Shown: piece after piece, positions 50,901 through 63,138 of the stretch
Layout: each line of letters opens with the position of its first letter
Numbering within the stretch: the first letter of the stretch is position 1
DNA from: Acridotheres tristis
Taxonomy: Eukaryota > Chordata > Aves > Passeriformes > Sturnidae
Direction: 5' to 3'
Assembly (NCBI GenBank): GCA_037013685.1
Contig: CM072886.1
Span: 25,117,080-25,181,079 of the forward strand
DNA: 64,000 nucleotides
The notes under the pieces: generated by a model
What the model saw: only the letters and a program-made list of their open reading frames with translations
The model's database searches: none
What the model was told of the DNA's origin: nothing
Translations under genes and position numbers: made by a program

Positions 50901-53900
50901 GCCAGTGAAAAACAGACTGGCTTGCCAGTAGTAATGATTTGATGCACATCAACAAAGACTGACACCTTGAGGAAGGTGCATCCTCCTGTTTATGGCCATA
51001 CTGAATACTTAGGTTTCCATAGGAAATTAAATAACATAAAATTAAGTTATTTTTTATTATCTGTTAAAACAAATGTGTCTAGGGCTTGTGAAAATTCTTA
51101 TTGTAATGCACTTCTGTAAGTAATGATGTTGGCCATGTTCCAGCCTTTCATGTTTTCTCTTGGGTTTAATAAACTCATAAAAATATCTCCTAAATTCTAA
51201 CTCTTTTTAGTTATCTTGGACTTGAATGTATACACTCTGTTCCTAGAGTGATAGAATTGTGCAATTTTCAAACCTTTTAATAATAATTAATTCTGTTATC
51301 CAGATACTTTCTATTTTCTTCTCTTTTTGTCCGATTAAACCTAATTTCTGATGTAGGTAAACGTTCATTGATTTCATTTATACAGGCTGGGCTTAAGTAA
51401 TTGCTTAACATCCTTTCTATTTTCTTATCCTGTGTCTGTCTAATTCCATGATAATCATTCTTCTGAAGGTGACTTTTTCCTCTGTTACCAGTTCACAGAA
51501 GTGGACAGGATATTCTTAGTCATTTATGTGCAAAAGTCTTGACAGAACCATCATTTTTAATATATTTTTTAATGGAAGATCTCTTTATTTTTATGGGTAA
51601 CATTTTGTTCCCATGCAATTGCCTGAAATTTGCCCCACTGAAAAATTCAGATATAATGTGTTTCAAATCAAGAGAAACTTTAATTCAAATCATGGTCAGA
51701 AATATTTCAGAAAATATCCTGGGAATAGAGTATGAAGAAAGTCTTACAGCCACGTACATAATTCCTTGATTCTGTGTTAAACTTTGCCAACACCTTAACT
51801 TTTGTTTATAATTTCTTTTAATTTCATATTTGATGGCTCTGCAGAAATAAATATAAAATATATATAATAGAGAAGCCTTGCTACATTTATTTTATAGCAA
51901 TCAATTACTTTGGCTCTGTGACTGTGCTTTCAGTTTTCCATATTTCAGAGATTTTGTACTAGGGCTAAGCTTAGTTTCAACACTATGAAGGCCAGAGCTG
52001 ACTCCAGTCTCCAACAAGCAGTTCCTGTTTTGGAGTAAGAGCTGGGGTACTTGACCTCAATGGGAAGTGCTAGAGAGTACACATTTATGAAATAATAGCA
52101 TTACCAGTGAGATTAGTGTGAAGCAGTGCAATTAAAATGGAACAATTAACACCACTGGTATTTGCATCATCACCTCCGGGTTACAGTGTTAACTCCTTAT
52201 GGAAGTTATTGGAATTATTATATGGAAGTGGAAGAATGGGACATTTCATATATTCTCAGTCTGGTTTTGCTATTCTACTTGGTAAGGTTTTTACATTCTA
52301 TCCTTGTTTGGAAGGACACCTTTCCAGTCCTATAGAACTTTAATTTTAAACAGAAGAAATAAACCCAAACCCATTATTAGTTTTGGCTTATGATACTATA
52401 ATTCTAGATTAGCTTTATTATTAACTTTATGGTGCTCACATGATGCAAAATCGATGTTCCTTTTACACTTTCACTTTTTATCATTCGTCTAACAGAAATG
52501 ATATTAATTTTTCCTTTATAAGTAGTTTGACCTGTTTTATTAGTGGATGTTTGCTTTTATCACAGAAATTGCTATTGTAATGTACTCTAACACATCTTTG
52601 TTACATTCTAACCAGAACATCGAATAAATTACTGAGTTTTTTGATAGACATGTCTTTGTGAAATGAGATAAAACAGCAGGGAGCAGGGTTTGTGTTGTCC
52701 GTTCACAGATCTGTGTTTTACATCTCAGTAAACTCAATACCCAGAAAACTGTTTTCTGAGATATCAGTTTTCCATTCTGCCCTGTTACGGATTCTGCCTG
52801 ACACAATTATGTGCGTTTCTTAAGGATTCTTTTGATGCGTGCGCTCTTCAGTAGGTGATGATTTCACATCATAATGTACAAGCAGAAGTAGGATCACAGG
52901 CTGAAACTGGTGGGAGGTGGATCAAAAATACAGCACTGAAGATAGCTGAAAAATATAAACCAAAGGTATTTAGGAGCTCAGACTTCCTGTGCTCTAATTG
53001 CAGAGGCTCTGGAAATACTATTTTCTTATTATTCCTTTAAGAATGATACCATTATTGTGTATAAAGGGTGGAATAAACATAGAGCTCATATTTTACACTG
53101 AGGTGTTTCTTAGATGAGGAGACTGTCTGCACAAGGTATTGGCACCTAAGGATCCAGTACCATAAGAGTAAAGAACACTACTAGACAAATTCTGTTAAAA
53201 AATGGTCCTTTTTTGGGATTTCTTGTCTGCAAATTGGATCAAATAGACTTCTCATAAATGCTATCCTTTGCCATTAGTGATATGCTGTGATTACTGTAAT
53301 TTTCTCGAATAGAACATTTAAAAAGTTTATTCTAGAATAAGGAGGTTTATTTTTGATGAAGTCCTTATGGAAAACTTTTGGTGAAGTATCAGTGAGCCAT
53401 AGGCCTGCCTTGAAGTAGCCTGCATAGTGTTTTTTTAACAGGATTTTCCTGGTCCCTGGGGGATCCAAAATGCAGTGGTGGCCTTATTCCATGCCGTTGG
53501 TGCCTGAGTGCCTACAGAACAAGAACAGGAAATTTGCTAAAGGAAGGATTGTGAAGTCTGGGCTATTTGAAGCAGGAGTGTTTGGGGTTTCTTGGCTCTG
53601 CCTTCTGCTTTGTAGTCACTGAGTATCAGACAACAATGGTTTGAATTGCTGCCAGCACCTTGTCCCTAATCCTGGGGTCTGGGCATGTCTGTGAGAGTAC
53701 TGTGAGCTGTGGCTGTGTCCCGTGACTCCCCAGTGAAAAGTTTGTACCACACAGGGAGACTATTTTAACTCCTGGGGAGCCAGATACCATGGACCATTCA
53801 TTGGCCCAAGCTTTATTGTTCTTGGAGAAATAAGGCAGAATCTGAAGTTTATCTGAATTAAAAAACAAACAAAAAAGTAAACAAACTTCTTACTTTGACT

Positions 53901-56205
53901 AGAAAGCCATCAAGCTAAGTTTTCATTCTCAGATGAAGGAAAAGGTTAGAAAAGTGGGAGCCTTGGCTAAAATACCAATGTAGTATTCTGATCAACAATC
54001 TGCATGACTGTAGCTATTTTATTTTCAATTTGGTACTGTCTCAAATCATATACTGCTTTACTGAAGCCACTATCTTTGGTGAAGCCATTCATCCTGGGAA
54101 TAACCTTGTAAAGGACTATGGTATACATATGTGTGAACTACAATATATTTTCTATTGCCTTTTGTAGGTGCCCTTTGATTTTTTTGGTTCAATGTAGGGG
54201 AAGAATGGCTGAATATTTACCATAGGTGCCCTGCTACCAGCACATTACTGCTAGTTTGAACTACATGAGGTAAACCTGCTATGTCTTGATACTTTGGTGA
54301 ATTGCAAATTTTCATCTCTCCTACCAAGACATCCACTGATAAAAGCTGAATAAGCAATGACATAAAAGCTGTCCATGGAAGTGTTAAAAACACAAAACAG
54401 GCAGATTTCAGAAGGTGTTAGTACTAGACTTTTACCTTCAGGATACCCAGCATAGTCTAATTTCTAAGAAATTAGAAATGTTCTAGTTTGCTTTGTTCTC
54501 TGGTAGTGAAATGTTTGATCCATGCTATTATGTTGTGGGTGTGGTGGGTACTGAAGCCATTTTTCCAGCAGGAATTGCTCCCAGTTTGTTGTTACCATTT
54601 CAATTAAACTTAAGCTGAGTTGAGTTGTCAGTAAAATTGGCTGTGTTTTTTGCAGTTTTGTTTTTTTTAATTCACCCCTGGACTGTTAAAAGTTATTGCT
54701 TCAAACAATATACTCTGACTTCTGTTGGGTGCTTATAGCTAAGATATGTAAACAGAAAAGACCAAGGTCATCCCTGGCATAATTTACTGAAATTCAGCAT
54801 TGTCACACCAGGAGTGAATTTGGCTCAATATTTTGGCATTAGCAGTAAAGGTCATTCCTGCAGTTTGCCCTCTCTATAGAAAGTGCGATCAAAAAGTTTT
54901 CCATTTTATTTCCCTTTTGATGGTCACATTAAATCTTATTACACTGTTGGTACTTACCTCACTAGACTGTCTGTGGGTTTTCTTTACAGGCAAAGCTTTC
55001 ATCCCTGGACATCCATAAATAACTCTATTCACTACACTTTCTCCCACAGCATTTGAATTATGCTTCCACGTTGAGACAAGTGTTAGCTTGCTTGTTCTGC
55101 AGATGGATTTTTGCTTCATTTTTTGTCCACTTCAGAGGTTTCCTATTTAGAAAAGTTTTCTACCCCTGGATCTTCCATTCCAATCAGCTCCATCTGCATG
55201 TTCTCTCCTGCACCATGTCTTTGAGAGGGCACTTTTCCAACTTTTCTGATTAAAGTGGATACACTACTGTAGATACAGAGCTCTTGAAAGCAGAGGCTAC
55301 TGCTGCAAATTCACTTTTAAAATTTGTTTTTCTGAAACAGATGCCAGAATAAAAAGAGGAAAAGTGCTAACTTCATATTTTTTCAATAAAAGGGTTAGTA
55401 TTTATGTACTTGGGAAGGTTATGACTCAGTTGTATATTATTCAGGACTTCATTTGTGTAAGTTACTTTCTGATTAGTTATTGATTATAATCAGAACCCTT
55501 GGAGCTAAATGTGCAATATAGCTAATAAGCAGGTCTTCTGCAGATGAAGAGGATCCTTAAATATAATTTTGATGCACTTTACACTTTCTATTTATTGAAC
55601 TTTGTCACAAATGGCAAATTGCAGCAGGCCATTGAAACTATAGCAGTTGCAGATTATTTGCAGTATTTCTGTAAGAAGGGAAATGACAGAATATTGAAAT
55701 GTTTTTCAGTCTCCAAAGTTAAATTAAAGCAATAAAAAGGCTTTTCAAAATATCCCTTTCTATCTAACCCAGTTAGATACAGGCTGGTTAAGTCTCATGC
55801 ACTGACTAAGGTGCTTGTAATGGGTAAGTGCCTCATCAGCTTCCACCAGCCAGCATTGGTTGTGGGGTCAGAATAGGAGAGAAAGCTCATGAGGCTGCCC
55901 CAGCTGCTGTGTCAGCCAGGAGGGTCCCTGGTCAAGGCATATTTCCCAGCTTCATGAGGATGTTATTCCTACCCTGCCAAGCTACCTGGGCTTCAGGTAA
56001 CAGCTTATCAGAAGACTAATAGCACCAGGTACTTGCCCAGCATGTGTGCCCACAAGAGAGGTGCTTGGGTATGCCCATGTATACCTGAATACATAATAAC
56101 TCACTGAATTCTGTGTTTTGTGGAATCCCCACTATTGAGAAGAAAGAGAATGAGCAGGATGCAGCTTGGATTCCTGAGTGGTGATTATATTTCTACTTAA
56201 TGTGT
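47996..56205. other. long AT-rich non-coding stretch, nothing recognised
   Basis: About 8 kb with no supportable gene. Minor items: a short (AAAT)n at 48020-48033, an ATATATAT word at 49200, a perfect 9-bp-stem palindrome at 54457-54475, and a moderately GC-rich piece at 55820-56060. Part of it, 50270-50520, is motif-dense and could be conserved non-coding DNA. Frames are under 90 codons. Confidence 0.5.
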
Positions 56206-56275
56206 CTTTCACTCTCTTTCTCTTTCCCCCTTTCCTCTATTTTTTCTGTTTCTTTCTCTCTCTCCCTCTCTACCT
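56206..56275. repeat. pyrimidine-rich low-complexity tract
   Basis: About 70 bp of almost pure C and T on the plus strand (CTTTCTCTTTCCCCCTTTCC and so on), imperfect and so older than the TCCTC array. Confidence 0.8.
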
Positions 56276-58783
56276 CACATCTACTGCTGAATAAAATCTG
56301 TACAATTGACTTTGGCATATGGCCTTGTTTGCACCTTAATTCGAGCAGAGGCATCTCTCTCTAATAATTGGACCTCAACAGTAAGTACAAGGCACAAAGG
56401 ATTGATGCAGCCTAGTCCAGCAGTCCGTGGGGAAACAGAAGGGTGCTGTGGAAGTGGATGCAGAGTGAAACATGCTCCAGGCAGTATATCTGGCTGCCTT
56501 TTAGATGCCTTTGTCATGCTTAGAACGTATTTGCTGGCAGCAGACATGGAGGTCAAAAATATGCACTGAATCTGCTGAAGGGCTCCCCTGAAGTCAATGG
56601 GAGTCTTACAGTGGGTTTTGGCTTAACATATTCTGTATCATTGAGGTAGAAATCTGTTTTCTACCATGAGTTTTGGCCAAGAAAATTATACTAGGCTATA
56701 AAAAACCCATAAATATTTATAATATAATTTCTCTCATGAGATAACATTGCATTAATATTCACTATAAATAAGTATCCTACTGACAAGATTAGATAAAAGT
56801 TTGGCAAAAGCAAATTTATTGTCTAGAGAAGCCAGTGGAAATCAAATCCAAGGTAAAATTTTTCCAGAATGTTTCAGTTCAACCAAAAGTTATCAAAGTC
56901 ACCTTTTTTTTGGAGGTTTATAATCTTTTTGCTGCTTTTAATTTGCATTTGAATCAATCAAAGCATGGAAAGTGAAACAGTCAAAATTGCAGCATAGAAC
57001 ATAACACAGACAGTTAAGTCTATAAATAAACATGAATTCATTTCAGGGACAAACTGAGTCTATTAAAAATTGCACATTCTTTGATGAACTTGGTTCAAAC
57101 TTTTTATCTTGTAATAAAAAAACCCTCAAACCCCAAAAATGGTTAAATATAGCTCAGATTTTGATATAAAATGTATTATTTGCCTTGTTAATAAAAAAGG
57201 GCATAAGACCATGACAGGAACATACACAACTAATACAAACTCCATGAGTTTGGAGTACTCCACAGTACTCCTTTGCTGAAAGACTTTCAGCTAAAGATTT
57301 TTACCACTTGTTTCATCTCTGTTAGTTAATTAAAAATTCATGGTATGTTTTCCCTGCATCTTAGTTGTTAAATTGTTTGATGACAATCATAAATTTCTGA
57401 CTACTCAATACAGTATCTGCAAAATCTTGTGAAATTACCTCCTGATAACACAAAAAGTAATTTATAAGACAGGAGGAGAATTATTTACTAAAAACCCATC
57501 AGAAACATATTGTCTTCAGCTATCCTGGTCAGCAGAAAGGAAGTCATGGTTTAAACAGGATAAAATAATGTAAGAACTTATTAAAAATATCTGCTATTAT
57601 ATCTACTAGATTCATAGGTGGCAGTGCCAATCTATGGAAGAACTGGAGTCTCTCTAGCTTGAGTATGGCTTTGTGTTCATCCTCCTATCTAGAATTCATA
57701 AGACACTGACAAGTTACCCCAGATGATGAGTCCAAGATTAGATGACCATTTCATCTTCTCATTCTGGAAAATGACTGTCTCAGACTGCCCATGCAATTAA
57801 AAGAAATGAGAGTCTTGGGATTTTAACTCTTCCTACACTACATGGTCTTTTCTATTTTGTATGAGGAGGAGATATCATGAATGCAAAGAAAATATTTTTC
57901 TCAATGCCTCAATTTAATTTCAATCTGTATTTTATATGAGCCAATTTGTTGAGTCTAGAAGGGGTCTCATTAACTGATTTGAAGCTGAGTTAGAGCTTTT
58001 TAGTATCTTTTCACTTTCTGAAAGTTTAAAGACTCATTTAATTATGACAGAATTTTTAATTCTGACAGGGGTAAACCTTGATAATATTCACAAGTATACA
58101 ATAACTGGGGGAATGTATGAAGTGAAAATAATATCTTTCACATCCACAGATTTACTGGTTACAATTCTTACCCATATATTTTATAACAAAGCAGAAAGAC
58201 TTTCCCATGAATACAGTCATTTAAACTGCCAAACACTCTTGAGTTGACTCCACTTATACCTTTGCACCTTAATGACCTTTCCCTATTACTCCTAGGCTGG
58301 TTCTTAGTTTCAGGACGAACAATTTGTAAGCTGACTCTCTGTATCATAACCAGAGTGTGTTATCTATTTTTTGTACTTTCTTTTTAATTGAAGAAATTTC
58401 AGTCATACTGACAAAGTGTGTTAAGTGGTGTCTGGGACTGATATCAGACCAACAGATCCTTCTCAAAGTACAAGGTTATTATTCACTCTATGTGTGTGTG
58501 TATTTTACATTTCAGTGGATGGAGATTTGCCTGTATATGGTTAAAATTTTAAAATACTTTGGACCTATACAGCCCTAGTCCTAGAAAATAATATTTACAG
58601 TATATTTATCTTTTTGAATTAACTTCTTTAACTTCTGCTTAAAAAGGATCAAAATAGACAGAATTCTGGACATCTGGAGAGATAACACCACACGTACTGA
58701 TACATGAGGTGAGAGTCCTACTCAGACTTCTCCCTAAATATTACTAGCCTGTTAATCTGTTCTAACAGTCAAATGTAAAAAAA
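56276..58783. other. AT-rich non-coding stretch, nothing recognised
   Basis: No gene or repeat recognised. A pair of overlapping opposite frames at 56281-56556 and 56306-56569 shows no motif. Confidence 0.5.
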
Positions 58784-58922
58784 AAATATTAAACCCCAAA
58801 CCCCAACCAAGAAACGAATAAAGCAAACAAACAAACAAACCCCAAATAAAAACAAGCAGAAAATCCCAGAACAAACAGAAAACCAAACAAAACCAAAAAA
58901 AACCCAAGAAATCCAAAAGCAA
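58784..58922. repeat. A/C-rich low-complexity tract
   Basis: Begins with CCCCAAACCCCAACC and continues with AAAC/AAAC-type units (CAAACAAACAAACAAACC) and A runs. A Phe- and Leu-rich minus-strand frame (58769-58978) is only its complement. The minus strand carries several GGGG/GG runs near 58794-58842. Confidence 0.85.
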
Positions 58923-59879
58923 ATTTCCTTAGGAATCTTTTTGATTAAGAACAAATAAATCCTTGTCATGGAAAACATATCATATAGTGTACATATATCT
59001 TTCTTGCATGCATATATATGTTAACAGTAGAGCACTGCCAGGCTAATTGCAAAGTGACTCTGTACGTTATGTTTTAAAAATTCACTAATTTTGAAGAATT
59101 AGAATGATCTCCAGCAGACTAGTAAAAGCTGCATCTGTATAACAAATTTGACCCATCTTTCTATCCTATAGTAGGGAAAGTATGTATTTTTCCTCATCCC
59201 TTCTAAAAGTGACAGCTGATTGCCTGAAAGACAGTGATCATAACTAGTTTTTGCTTGGAAAGCAAAGCCATTGTTATAAAGAGCTAAAGATAATCTCTTA
59301 TAAATAGAAGCATAATTTCACAAAAATATAAGTCAAGTATGATGCTCTCCAACAAAATTTTGGTGCTGTACTCGAATGCTCTGATTTATAGTTGCTTAAT
59401 ATAGTGAGAAATACTTTTGCAAAATATTTACAGTGGTACATAAAATCTCAGTGTTTCAAAACTGAGACAATACGACAAACCTATGAAGTGATTTTTATAC
59501 ATTTCTGTTCCTTAATCTTGGCATTCAGATGACATTGTGACAGCATGTAACACAATTTAGAAAAAAAACCCAAAACGCTAAATATATAAATAAATAAACA
59601 GAGAGAGAGTGAATCTTAATTATGTGTGTGTGTGTATAAATATATATATAAAACAGGTCCAAAACCATGAAAGATTACAGAAAAGTGCAGATTATAAAAT
59701 CCAAAACCAGAACTTGTTATTAGAAAAACAATTAAATAGAAGAGATAGATGTAAACAATAACAAGGAAAAAAAAAAAAAGAGATTTTGAAAACCAAGTTC
59801 CGTAAGTTTTTTTCAAATACAGAAAAGAAATCCTGGCAGCTTGCCAGAGAATCTGTAGTACTTATATACAGATCAAGAT
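58923..59879. other. AT-rich stretch with small microsatellites
   Basis: No gene. At 59577-59653 there is a cluster of simple runs: (AAAT)n, (GA)n, (TG)n and (TA)n. An A13 run lies near 59768-59779. Confidence 0.6.
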
Positions 59880-60690
59880 CTAAAATGAGTTCTCAAGGAG
59901 GATGAGGACACCACAGAAAAAGAGAATGAATTCTTTCACTCAATGTTCTGTTTAGAGTGGCTTATGGCAATCTAGATCCTATCCTTTGGGTGGGATAGGA
60001 CAGATGAATTATTCTGGCTTGTGGTGCCACCATTTAAACTTTAAGATAGGACAGATGGAATAAGTATCAATATCTCCACAACCAGATATTTTTTTGTGAA
60101 GAAAGCTGCCAGAATATGAGATGTGGTTTGTAATTTATCTACTGAATATCTGCTTTGCACTAGAAAGGAAGCAAGGCTGCAAAACCAGCAACAGATTAAA
60201 AGGTTTCATGGGAAAATTTAGGGAACCGCAGGCTAGTAAGTCTGAAGCTTTTAATGAGTATATTAGTTGAAACTACAGTAAATAATAGGTCCAGTAGACA
60301 TTTCACATAGTGATAAAGAATTAGATGGCTTTTCTAGAGGGAAAACAAATTTATTAATCTACAAGAGTTCATTGAAAAATCAAAAAACACATGATAGAAT
60401 ATTTGGTTTTACTCATATTCAGGAATCTTAACATGTTTCTTAGCAACGAATTTTAACCAGCCAGGAGCAAAAGTAATGCTCCAAGGGATTAACAAAATAT
60501 AGGAGAGGGGATTTTCATTTGCTTTGGAGAAAGAAGTATATTAGAGGAATTCCAAAGAGAGGTGTTCTGGATCAAGTTGTATTAACTACAATCATAAGTG
60601 ATCTGAAAAAAAAAATAGGTGAATGACAAATTTGCTAATGCAGTTTCTTCAGGTATATAACACCAGTTTCAAATATTAAAATCTTGTGCA
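59880..60690 (+). pseudogene. broken LINE reverse transcriptase relic (CR1-like)
   Basis: Several non-LTR reverse-transcriptase landmarks appear in the correct order on the plus strand, though split by stops and frameshifts. NEFFHSMF near 59925 matches the NxFFASVF-type stretch between endonuclease and RT. GNRRLVSL near 60220 matches the NYRPVSL block. SRGKTNLL near 60334 matches the GFxxGKSCLTNL block. GIPKRGVLDQVVL at 60546 matches the GVPQGSVLGPxLF block. KFANA at 60628 sits where the FADD catalytic pair belongs, with both Asp lost, and in a frame shifted by one. Spacing is about 10-20% shorter than in the family. The element probably runs on past 60690 (a VMVD-like word near 60782) but becomes unreadable. 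No single motif is strong; the call depends on the shared order and spacing. CR1 is the likeliest clade. Confidence 0.55.
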
Positions 60691-61594
60691 TGTCTGAGTG
60701 CCAATATGGAAAAAAATTTATTTATTGAATGCAGAACGATCACCCTGAAGCAAAACAGAATACTGAACATGCATGAATTATGGTGGACTTCATTTTCTTT
60801 GTTGCTAAATACATCTTAGAGCGCATCTGAATTGTTCTTCCAAACAGAGAAATATATATTACAGTTCATAAAGGAAATTACAGAGCCTGGAACAGAAATC
60901 CTTAAATCTAAGAAACTAGTGACGAACTACTAGCATGAATAAAATGCTATGTCAGTCAATCCCTTCTTAAAAACAGTATAATTGAATTTGATACCTTAAA
61001 AAGAAGTATAATCTGTATATTTAGAGTTATTGAATGACCTCTGCATGGGAAGTGATGAAGCCAATTAGAAATCAGCTTGAAAAGGGGACAGGACAAGGTG
61101 AGGAATTTGATAGAATACTTGCTATTAAATACTTCATTAAGTTTCAAATATTATATCAAAGGATTTTGGATGCTAAAAATATAATTGTATTAAAGGGAAA
61201 CTAGAACCAATCATGAACTATTATAGGTAATCATCAAGATGCTCTTACTTATGAACTTTGGAAAGTAGGTGGGTTTATCAAAGGATTATGTTTTTTAAAT
61301 ATAATTTCTCTATAGGAAGTATTACTATCCTCTCTTCAAGTGTCACTTTGGACTAAAAAAAGAGTAAAAAAAGAGTATTTTGACTTTAAATAGCTGTATT
61401 CCTTTTTTGAAAAGGTATAAATATTTTTACAGTCATTGAATAATTTAGCTTTTTTTATGAAAATTGTCTTTTTGAGACACAGTACAGTTATAAATATATG
61501 ATGGAAGAAGCTAGCTGAGGTTTTGTGCTTGTGTGGTATTATACCTCACGTATTTCTGATTTAGAAACAGTTGAGCACGTATTGCCGTGATGGA
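60691..61594. other. AT-rich non-coding stretch
   Basis: Perhaps holds more of the decayed LINE up to about 60810; beyond that I see nothing. Confidence 0.45.
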
Positions 61595-62221
61595 TGTCCT
61601 GGTTTAGGGCAAATTTTGGGGGAAAACCTCCAGAAGGAGCCCACGGACAGCAAACCCCCACGACTCCTCCCCCCACCACTGGGTTTGGGAAGAATTTCCT
61701 CAGAGAGGAGTGGAAAAAAAAACCTGTTTATTTAACAAGTGAAACTCTCCCCAGCACAAAAAACCCATCAGCTGACAAAAAACCCCAAAACTTTCACCGT
61801 TCTGAATGGATGACAAACTCAGAAAGTCTCTCCGGCGAGTGGTCGCCCAGTTATCAGTCTCTGGCCCTGGGGAATGACTGCTGCAGGTCACAGAATGCAG
61901 ACTCCCGGTGTTTCTTGGGGTTTCCCAGGTCCCCGTCTGGAACAGGTTCAGATGGTATTCAGTTTCAAACAAAGCAAAGCAAAGCAAGCTAAACAAGCAA
62001 AGCTAAACGAGCAGCAAGCAAAGCTAAGTGAGCAAAGCAAAGCCCAGCCAGCAGCGAGCAAGCCTCTCCTAAACACAGACCATGGGGGAGGTGAGCCGGC
62101 TGATAACAAGACAAAACAAACCTTCACTTTCAGATTCAGTCCTGAAAGCACAGGACATAATACCCAGCATAAACAGAAAACACGATTGGAGATACAAACA
62201 CCATAACGTCACCCTAGGACA
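61595..62221 (-). mobile_element. 3' LTR of an ERV-L-like endogenous retrovirus, minus strand
   Basis: Read on the minus strand the LTR begins TGTCCTAGGGTGACG (complement of 62207-62221) and ends CCTAAACCAGGACA (at 61595), so the ends form the short inverted repeat TGTCCT/AGGACA expected of a retroviral LTR with TG...CA termini. Length is 627 bp. An AATAAA on the minus strand (complement of 61727-61732) is a plausible polyadenylation signal. A polypurine tract lies directly outside the 5' edge. TGACGTTA just inside the 5' end resembles a CRE site. Internally 61967-62050 is built of AGCAA/GCAAA words. The left host flank is ATGGA at 61590-61594, but with no 5' LTR the duplication cannot be checked. 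The plus-strand frames 61594-61992 and 61874-62206 are LTR artefacts. Confidence 0.85.
61967..62050. repeat. AGCAA-type repeats inside the LTR
   Basis: GCAAA, GCTAA and AGCAA words repeat irregularly about fifteen times. They lie in the LTR part read as U3 or early R on the minus strand, where they become TTTGC/TTGCT words. Confidence 0.8.
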
Positions 62222-62238
62222 TTCCACCCCTTATCTCC
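62222..62238 (-). other. retroviral polypurine tract
   Basis: The minus strand reads GGAGATAAGGGGTGGAA directly before the LTR TG. Such purine runs prime plus-strand DNA synthesis in retroviruses, and its position fixes the LTR boundary and orientation. Confidence 0.7.
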
Positions 62239-62439
62239 ATATCGTGAACATACTAAACACCATGTAAAAACTTCAGCAAGTAAAACCTTCCATCTTTCAC
62301 TTACTCAAACACATTTCCTTCTACCTCACTTGCTCAGACCTTCGACACTTACACATTTCCTTCTGTCTCATGTCTGTGTGATCTAATGTACAGACAATGG
62401 TAGTAACATCCAGCAAACAATGATATTTGCATATGAGCC
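62239..62439 (-). other. ERV untranslated region between integrase and polypurine tract
   Basis: About 200 bp between the integrase stop and the polypurine tract. No envelope frame is present, as expected for ERV-L-type elements, which lack env. GGAAATGTGT occurs twice in it on the minus strand (complement of about 62271-62365), a small internal duplication. Confidence 0.55.
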
Positions 62440-63138
62440 TCACCCTACAACCAGATCTCCCTGAGGTACACATTGTGTTGTTCCATCTCTCTGCATTATC
62501 CACCATGTACAACCTGGTCCTTGAGCAAAGACAATCCCATGAATGGGTTTGTCTGTACTTGAGGCAGAACTGATCCAAACTGCCTTCCCTAACAAACCTC
62601 TCATGTGTGCCACTGGGACTTTGTCTCCATCTGCTATATTCAGGGACTCAGACTGGGCAGGGCCTGCTCGGTTGGTGGAACCTCGGGTGTTAACTAACCA
62701 AGTGGCCTTTGCTAAATGCTGCTCCCAGTTTTTGAAAGATCCCCCACCCAATGCTCTCAAGGTGGTTTTTAACAGTCCATTGCACCTTTCCACTTTCCCT
62801 GCAGGTCGTGCATGGTAGAGGATATGGTACACCCACTCAATGCCCTGTTCCCTAGCCCAGGTGTTGATAAGGTTGTTCTTGAAATGAGTCCCATTGTCTG
62901 ACTCAATCCTCTCAGGGGTACCATGCCTCCAAAGGACCTGCTTTTCAAGGCCCAGGATGGTGTTACGGGCTGTAGCATGAGACACAGGGTAGGTTTCCAA
63001 CCATCCCGTGGTGGCTTCTACCATGGTGAGCACGTAGTGCTCACTAGGACAATGGATCAGATGCCAAATACACTCACATGAACAACAATAGATCACAGGT
63101 GATGAGCATTGAACGCAGGGTATAATACTGTCAATCAT
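62440..63138 (-). pseudogene. ERV-L-like integrase remnant, 232 codons open
   Basis: Retroviral integrase inserts viral DNA into the host chromosome using a D,D-35-E catalytic core. The frame reads MVEATTGWLETYPV (residues 39-52), SDNGTH with the second catalytic Asp at residue 81, and GKVERCNG with the Glu at residue 117, exactly 35 residues apart. Residues 120-150 hold the LLKTTLRAL helix and the ATWLVNTRG stretch; the C-terminal part (about 172-230) has the AQGPGCTWWIM and VPQGDL signatures of the SH3-like end. The first catalytic Asp is not present: after the Trp at residue 25, the expected place holds Ile and about seven residues before HYVLT look deleted. A CVQC pair (8-11) may be the last half of the zinc-binding domain. 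All gag, protease, reverse transcriptase and 5' LTR sequence is missing, so this cannot be a working element. The uninterrupted frame suggests modest age. The plus-strand frame 62543-62818 is antisense. Confidence 0.85.

Noticed and set aside
54457..54475. Perfect palindrome CTAATTTCTAAGAAATTAG as a regulatory site or hairpin
   Set aside because: A short AT-rich palindrome is expected by chance in a sequence of this size and composition.
61594..61992. 132-codon plus-strand frame
   Set aside because: Lies wholly inside the LTR, antisense to its transcription.
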